59,990 nt of DNA from Oscillatoria salina IIICB1 (lineage in GTDB: Bacteria; Cyanobacteriota; Cyanobacteriia; Cyanobacteriales; SIO1D9): the NCBI RefSeq assembly GCF_020144665.1, contig NZ_JAAHBQ010000032.1, positions 1-59,990 of the forward strand, given 5' to 3'. Of the stretch, positions 55,331-59,990 are shown piece by piece. Both the position numbers and the translations under genes were made by a program. How positions within the stretch are numbered: the first letter of the stretch is position 1; each line of letters opens with the position of its first letter. Below the pieces are notes generated by a model. It did no database searches and was not told the DNA's origin. It was given only the letters and a program-made list of their open reading frames with translations.

Positions 55331-55705
55331 ATGGTCATGAAACGTTTTTATCGCATTCAAATTCACGATCGCAACACGGGAGCTTTCTACAACCTACAAG
55401 TTCCCGAAGATGAATATATCCTCGCTAGTGCCGAAGCTCAGGGAATACAACTACCTTTTTCTTGTCGTAACGGAGCTTGTACTACTTGTGCTGTGAGAGT
55501 CAACTCAGGTGAAATCTATCAACCAGAAGCAATGGGACTCTCGCCAAATTTACGGGAGAGAGGATACGCTCTTTTGTGTGTGAGTTATCCCCGCTCCGAC
55601 TTGGAAGTGGAGACACAAGATGAAGATGAAGTTTACGAACTTCAATTTGGTCGTTACTTTGGTAAGGGGAAAGTCCGTTTTGGACTACCTTTGGACGAAG
55701 ATTAG
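55331..55705 (+). CDS. [2Fe-2S] plant-type ferredoxin
   Basis: A 124-residue protein. The cluster motif CRNGACTTC plus a fourth Cys in LLCVSYP gives the plant-type [2Fe-2S] site. It carries a ~20-residue C-terminal extension beyond PetF, like FdC-type ferredoxins of cyanobacteria and plants. It would act as a soluble electron carrier with a specialised partner. ATG 55331 or 55337 could start it. The end overlaps the nuclease gene. Confidence 0.9.
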   Translation: MVMKRFYRIQIHDRNTGAFYNLQVPEDEYILASAEAQGIQLPFSCRNGACTTCAVRVNSGEIYQPEAMGLSPNLRERGYALLCVSYPRSDLEVETQDEDEVYELQFGRYFGKGKVRFGLPLDED

Positions 55706-56228
55706 CCGAAAACTAATTTTTGGGTGCTTGCTACTGTTAGCAGCTTGCCAAACTCTCCCCTCGGAAACAACTCCCACGGGATTAACGGCTCAAGTCCAAC
55801 GGGTAGTGAGCGGACAAACCCTGGAAGTCGTGGTAACATCCCAACAACCAGCCTTAATCGAGCGAGTCCGACTAATTGGGATTAAAGCACCAGATTTAGC
55901 ACAGGAACCTTGGGGAAGCGATGCCAAAAAACAGCTAGAAAGCTTAGTCAGCGAAGATAGGGACACAGCAAACCCCAACTTAGGATCTATAATCGTCGAG
56001 TCAGATGTTCAAGAAAAAGACCGTTTTGACCGTCGTTTAGCATATGTTTGGCACCAGGGAAAACTACTGAATGAAGAATTAGTTAAACAAGGTTACGCGA
56101 TCGCCATTCCCTCATCGCCAAACATTAAATACAGCGAACGCTTGCGTCGCGCCCAAGAATATGCTCGCATCATGGGTTTAGGAATTTGGAACCCCGAACA
56201 ACCTTTGCGATCGCTAGCATCAGAGTAA
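55620..56228 (+). CDS. Thermonuclease-like (SNase) lipoprotein
   Basis: A 202-residue protein. A lipobox in FGCLLLLAAC makes a lipid-anchored exported protein. The mature part is an SNase fold: VQRVVSGQTLEVVV, RVRLIGIKAPDLAQ (active-site Arg), DRFDRRLAYVW and LVKQGYAIAI. The first catalytic Asp position reads SGQTLEV rather than DGDT, so a calcium-binding acid may be missing. ATG 55620 is supported by GGAG 7 nt upstream. It overlaps the ferredoxin gene by 86 bp in another frame, which is unusually long; a TTG at 55680 would shorten the overlap. Confidence 0.8.
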   Translation: MKMKFTNFNLVVTLVRGKSVLDYLWTKISRKLIFGCLLLLAACQTLPSETTPTGLTAQVQRVVSGQTLEVVVTSQQPALIERVRLIGIKAPDLAQEPWGSDAKKQLESLVSEDRDTANPNLGSIIVESDVQEKDRFDRRLAYVWHQGKLLNEELVKQGYAIAIPSSPNIKYSERLRRAQEYARIMGLGIWNPEQPLRSLASE

Positions 56229-56246
56229 TCGATCTGCTCGAAATTT

Positions 56247-57083
56247 ATGTTAGAACCTTCAGCCAAACAACTACAAATTTTTCTGGACATTGCTAGTGAA
56301 GCTGTCCTCTCTGCTGGCGCGATTTTACAAGACTACTGGGGTAACGTCCAGGCGATCGAAGAAAAAGGACGTTCCGGAGATTTAGTTACCGAAGCAGATA
56401 AAAAAGCTGAAGCTGTCTTAATTCATGTTCTTCAAACTCACTTCAGCGAACACGGGATTTTAGCCGAAGAATCTGGGAAATTAGGAGATACTCAAAGTCC
56501 TTATTTGTGGGCTATCGATCCTCTTGATGGTACGACTAACTTCGCTCACGCTTATCCTTTATCCACAGTTTCCGTAGGTTTACTAATTGAAAAAGTACCC
56601 GTAGTTGGTGTAGTCTACGATCCCTTTCGGAATGAGTTATTTCGCGCCGCTAAAGGATTAGGCGCAACTTGTAACCGTCGCCCGATTCAAGTTTCTCAAA
56701 CTAGCGAACTCAGTAAAAGTTTATTGGTAACAGGTTTTGCATACGACAGACGCGAAACCACCGATAATAATTATGCTGAGTTTTGTTATCTTACTCACCT
56801 CACTCAAGGAGTTCGCCGCAGTGGTTCGGCAGCACTAGATTTAGTTAATGTCGCTTGCGGGCGTTTAGATGGCTACTGGGAAAGGGGAATCAAACCTTGG
56901 GATATGGCGGCAGGTATCGTCTTAGTTGAGGAGGCTGGAGGCAAAGTTAGCGCTTATGATGGCAGTTCCTTTATCTTAGAATCTGGGAGAATTTTGGCAA
57001 CTAACGGCAAGCTTCATAACTCTCTGAGCGAAGCTTTGCAGAAAACTCCCTCTTTGGCCTCCTGGGACAAAGAAATTAGCTAA
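56247..57083 (+). CDS. suhB: Inositol monophosphatase family protein
   Basis: A 278-residue Mg2+-dependent phosphatase. Metal motifs are AEESGKLG (Glu), WAIDPLDGTTNFAH (Asp-Pro-Leu-Asp-Gly-Thr) and IKPWDMAAGIVLVEEAGG. It may act on inositol-1-phosphate, or on related sugar or nucleotide phosphates; cyanobacterial members are often annotated as inositol or histidinol phosphatases. The start is 18 bp after the nuclease stop. Confidence 0.92.
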   Translation: MLEPSAKQLQIFLDIASEAVLSAGAILQDYWGNVQAIEEKGRSGDLVTEADKKAEAVLIHVLQTHFSEHGILAEESGKLGDTQSPYLWAIDPLDGTTNFAHAYPLSTVSVGLLIEKVPVVGVVYDPFRNELFRAAKGLGATCNRRPIQVSQTSELSKSLLVTGFAYDRRETTDNNYAEFCYLTHLTQGVRRSGSAALDLVNVACGRLDGYWERGIKPWDMAAGIVLVEEAGGKVSAYDGSSFILESGRILATNGKLHNSLSEALQKTPSLASWDKEIS

Positions 57084-57185
57084 ACTACTTCTAGAGAAAA
57101 ATTAAAATTTGGGCGTAAAACCAGGAAGCCAGTTTGTAGTTATTCAATAAAACCTTACTTCCGTACACAGAAATTATCCAATCCT

Positions 57186-58103
57186 ATGTCTTTTAATATT
57201 GAACGCGGACTTTTTAAATTTGAGATCGCTGACTACCACGCCGTATTAGGTATTCCGCTAAATGCCGATCCGAAAGTGGTACGGAAACAATATCTCAAAA
57301 TAGCTCGTAGCTTGCATCCAGATAGTTTTAAGGGTGAAGATCGAGGACATAAACGTCAAGCGAGTGAAATGTTATCTAAATTGGTCAATCCCGCATACGA
57401 ACAATTATCTAAAGATAAATCTCGGGCAGAATATCAGTTGGTACTTGCTCAAATGGGTCAGCGTCTTGCTCGTGAAGGTGGAAAACCATCGGTGATTGGA
57501 AAATCGGCTCAAGAGTTATTGCAAGCAGGTGCTAATGTAGACCTAGCTTACAGCAAATTACTACAAAAACTTGCAACAGAGCAGTATAAATATATAGACC
57601 AAGTTCTAGATACAGTTGCGGAAATTAGCGAACTGAACCTGGTTTATTTAATGCGCAAACAAGGTCAAGGAATTAAGCAACCAGTTAAAGTTCAAGCTAA
57701 TGAAGATCGAGATAGCAAGAAGGTCGTAGAGAAGGAAGAAAAACCACTCAAACCTAAATCCCAAGCAGAACCTTATCTCAACCGCGCTCAAGAGTATATG
57801 GGTAAAAACAATTATTCCCAAGCAATTTTAGAATTGCGCGATGCTCTGAAATTAGAACCAAATAATGCTATTGGTCATGCTTTGCTTGGTACAGCTTATT
57901 TGAAGCAAAAACAAGGAACGATGGCGAAGGTTCACATCAACAAAGCTTATCAATTAAGCCCCCAAGAACCAATAGTAATACAAGCTAAACAAGCACTAGA
58001 TAAAGTGAGTAAAGGAACAAATGGCACTAAGAGCGATCGCTCGAAAGCTTCAGCCAAGTCTAATAATAGCGGTATGTTTGGTGGTTTGTTTGGCAAAAAA
58101 TGA
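57186..58103 (+). CDS. J-domain protein with TPR repeats
   Basis: A 305-residue protein. The N-terminal J domain (~residues 16-80) keeps the HPD motif (SLHPDSF), so it should stimulate an Hsp70. A linker of ~90 residues is followed by two or three TPR repeats (~198-270: AEPYLNRAQEYMGKNNYSQA, then NAIGHALLGTAYLKQKQG) and a Ser/Gly-rich C-terminus ending FGGLFGKK. It is typical of cyanobacterial type III J proteins. It stands alone. Confidence 0.9.
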   Translation: MSFNIERGLFKFEIADYHAVLGIPLNADPKVVRKQYLKIARSLHPDSFKGEDRGHKRQASEMLSKLVNPAYEQLSKDKSRAEYQLVLAQMGQRLAREGGKPSVIGKSAQELLQAGANVDLAYSKLLQKLATEQYKYIDQVLDTVAEISELNLVYLMRKQGQGIKQPVKVQANEDRDSKKVVEKEEKPLKPKSQAEPYLNRAQEYMGKNNYSQAILELRDALKLEPNNAIGHALLGTAYLKQKQGTMAKVHINKAYQLSPQEPIVIQAKQALDKVSKGTNGTKSDRSKASAKSNNSGMFGGLFGKK

Positions 58104-58248
58104 TCTGGTCAATTCTTGACTCTTGGTGTACCTCAGAGGCGATATAGTGAAACAAGTTAGGGAGAAAACTAATTCAGTTGTTGTCTGTTAGTTCGCTCCA
58201 CGCTAAACTTTCCTAGGCAAATAACTAAGTTCACCAACATTGTCACCG

Positions 58249-59469
58249 ATGATCCATCAACCACCAGCAGGTGCTAAAGATTTATTACCCCTCGAAGTTG
58301 CCCAAAAACAACACCTTCGCGAACGTTTGCAGGAAGTGTTTCACAGGTGGGGCTACCAGCGCATTATTACTTCAACTCTCGAATGGCTGGATACTCTGAT
58401 GGCTGGTGGTGCGATCGAGCGTTCCACTGTGATTCAATTACAAGAAGGGGATGAAGGTAGTTTGGGATTACGCCCCGAATTAACTGCTTCGATCGCTCGC
58501 GCTGCGGTGACGCGAATGTCGTCTGACAGCTATCCTCAACGCCTTTGTTATGTAGCTAATGTCTTTCGTCGTGCTTCGGCAACTTATCCCGGTCGTCAGT
58601 TGGAATTTTATCAGGCTGGGGTAGAGTTGTTGGGTAAAGGAGGTGTGTTAGCAGATGCAGAAATTATTCTCTTACTGGCAGATTGTTTAGATGAATTTAA
58701 GCTTCAGGATTGGTCTTTAATTTTAGGAGAAGCAGGATTAACTCGCAGTTTACTTGCTCCTTTTCCGGAATCTTTACGATCGCGAGTACGCTACTGTATT
58801 TCTCACCTCGATCGCGTTAGATTAGAAAATTTATCTCTTTCCCAAGAATTGCGCGATCGCGCTTTGTTTATTTTTGATTTGCGGGGAAAACCAGCCGATG
58901 TCTTGCAAAAAGTGGCAAGCTTGGATCTGGATGAGTCAGGAAAAGCTACGGTTAATAACCTTAAGTCTTTGGTGGAATTGCTTAACGAAAGTTCTCCCTT
59001 TCCTTTACCTCTGATTCTTGACCTTAGCTTATTACAAACGATTGATTATTACACCGGGATTGTTTTTGAAGTAGTTAGTTTTAGTAAGAATCAATCGCGG
59101 ATCTTGGGAAAAGGTGGACGTTACGATCGACTTCTCGGACTTTATCATCCTCAAGGAGAAACAGCCCCTGGTATCGGCTTTGCAGTGAATTTGGAAGAAT
59201 TACATCATTTGCTTTTAGGAACGTCAGAGTTACCTCAAGAAATGCCACCTAGCGATTGGTTGATCGTACCCGATCGCTCCTCCGCAGAAGCAGCCGCTTT
59301 TGTTTACGCACAAAAATTGCGTCAGTCAGAACATTTAGTTCGGGTGGAAATAGATTTAGGGGGACGAAACCGAGAAGAAATTCGCGAGTATGCGCGATCG
59401 CGCGATATCAGTCGTGTTGTTTGGGTAAAAGCTGATGGTACGCCGGAAATAGAGGCGATCGGGTGTTAG
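58249..59469 (+). CDS. hisZ: ATP phosphoribosyltransferase regulatory subunit
   Basis: A 406-residue HisRS-like protein lacking aminoacylation function. It partners with short-form HisG in the first step of histidine synthesis. It has HisRS-like motif 2 (FYQAGVELLGKGG) and YYTGIVFEVVS, and starts with MIHQPPAGAKDLLPLEVAQK. ATG 58249 is chosen over the TTG at 58240. hisG is not nearby, as is common in cyanobacteria. Confidence 0.94.
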   Translation: MIHQPPAGAKDLLPLEVAQKQHLRERLQEVFHRWGYQRIITSTLEWLDTLMAGGAIERSTVIQLQEGDEGSLGLRPELTASIARAAVTRMSSDSYPQRLCYVANVFRRASATYPGRQLEFYQAGVELLGKGGVLADAEIILLLADCLDEFKLQDWSLILGEAGLTRSLLAPFPESLRSRVRYCISHLDRVRLENLSLSQELRDRALFIFDLRGKPADVLQKVASLDLDESGKATVNNLKSLVELLNESSPFPLPLILDLSLLQTIDYYTGIVFEVVSFSKNQSRILGKGGRYDRLLGLYHPQGETAPGIGFAVNLEELHHLLLGTSELPQEMPPSDWLIVPDRSSAEAAAFVYAQKLRQSEHLVRVEIDLGGRNREEIREYARSRDISRVVWVKADGTPEIEAIGC

Positions 59470-59612
59470 AGATTGGGGATTGGGTTCAGTGAACAGTGAA
59501 CAGTTAGCAGTGAACAGTTAGCAGTTAGCAGTTTATCCTCCTTGTCCTCCCCCTCCCCCTCTTCCCCAATCCCCAGTCCCCAATCCCCAGTCCCCAATCC
59601 CCTTCACTGACC
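59470..59612 (+). repeat. Modular palindromic element, copy 4 (forward, short)
   Basis: GGGGATTGGG opens the element. CAGTGAACAGTGAACAGTTAGC-type repeats follow, then the AGTTTATCCTCC core, a CCTCCCCCT tract and an array of CCCCAGT and CCCCAAT. It starts right after the hisZ stop. Confidence 0.85.
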
Positions 59613-59681
59613 TAAGCTTGCTAGGGTATAAATAGATCGCTCATCAAAGAAAAATACCGAATCACTAAACGAGAGAACACC

Positions 59682-59909
59682 GTGGCACATACAATTGTTA
59701 CCAATATTTGTGAAGGAGTAGCTGATTGCGTCAATGCCTGTCCTGTAGCCTGTATTCATCCAGGTCCCGGTAAAAATAGCAAGGGGACTGATTGGTATTG
59801 GATTGATTTTGATACTTGTATCGACTGTGGGATTTGTCTACAAGTATGTCCTGTAGAAGGCGCGATCGTTCCTGAAGAAAGACCCGATTTGCAAAAAACT
59901 CCTGAGTAA
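59682..59909 (+). CDS. Ferredoxin with two iron-sulfur clusters (7Fe-type)
   Basis: A 75-residue protein. Cys motifs CEGVADCVNACPVAC and CIDCGICLQVCP are spaced as in 7Fe [3Fe-4S][4Fe-4S] ferredoxins, not the symmetric 2[4Fe-4S] type. The start is GTG 59682, giving MAHTIVTNICEG. It is a small soluble electron carrier present in most cyanobacteria. A strong terminator follows. Confidence 0.92.
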   Translation: MAHTIVTNICEGVADCVNACPVACIHPGPGKNSKGTDWYWIDFDTCIDCGICLQVCPVEGAIVPEERPDLQKTPE

Positions 59910-59936
59910 GTTTGAGGGAGATTGAAGAAGTATGCC

Positions 59937-59975
59937 AAAGATAGACAGAAAGATTTTCTCTGTCTATCTTTTGTT
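59937..59975 (+). terminator. Rho-independent terminator after the ferredoxin gene
   Basis: AAGATAGACAGA/TCTGTCTATCTT is a perfect 12-bp stem with a 9-nt loop, followed by a T-rich tail. Confidence 0.9.
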
Positions 59976-59990
59976 CTTTCGGAAGAGGTC

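Overview
The window comes from a cyanobacterial chromosome. The palindrome GCGATCGC (HIP1) recurs in genes and spacers on both strands. Several gene families are typical of this phylum: Ycf46-type AAA ATPase, DUF2808, DUF1822, group 2 sigma factors, split PntAA/PntAB/PntB, RppAB, and a YidC with a large periplasmic insert. The genus cannot be fixed from the sequence. I found no rRNA, CRISPR array, prophage or intact insertion sequence.

Region 1 (1-16.9 kb, all minus strand) is the most unusual part. A two-component pair (response regulator then kinase) is followed by a ~3,900-residue multidomain calcium-binding RTX protein. Next comes a secreted 106-residue peptide ending in sixteen Gly-Asp dipeptides, and then a 767-residue protein whose C-terminus is an aspartyl/asparaginyl beta-hydroxylase. 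A poly-(Gly-Asp) secreted peptide beside an Asp hydroxylase looks like an enzyme-substrate pair, and I rank it as the best candidate for an undescribed system.

Region 2 (17-26 kb) is mixed. It has a HAD-phosphatase remnant, an astacin-like zinc peptidase, a decayed ORF, tRNA-Pro(CGG), lipA and a SigC-like sigma factor. A second cluster follows: rppA-rppB, a PepSY-type small membrane protein, and two lipoproteins (a rubrerythrin with a ruined rubredoxin tail, and a Rieske protein).

Region 3 (26-34.3 kb, minus strand) is housekeeping: a peptidoglycan-binding protein, then the conserved order rpmH-rnpA-PH protein-yidC-khpB-DUF177-ycf46-SH3 protein. A dead TnpB fragment sits between the PH gene and yidC. 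Two small genes here are rpmH and a 58-residue membrane protein with its own terminator.

Region 4 (34.3-43.8 kb) carries the proton-translocating transhydrogenase genes pntAA-pntAB-pntB, with a six-copy tandem repeat between pntAB and pntB. It also holds a stripped-down NB-ARC NTPase, a deaminase, an acyltransferase-like membrane protein, a 59-residue ORF and a GST.

Region 5 (43.8-60 kb) has a HerA-like ATPase bracketed by inverted copies of a modular repeat, a group 2 sigma factor, cobO, a sigma-like/DUF1822 pair, a phosphate permease, an EamA transporter, tRNA-Ser(GGA), two ferredoxins, a nuclease lipoprotein, an inositol-phosphatase family enzyme, a J-domain/TPR protein and hisZ. Four copies of the modular intergenic element (GGGGACT arrays, CAGT-rich core, AGTTTATCCTCC, AGTCCCC arrays) occur between 43.8 and 59.6 kb.
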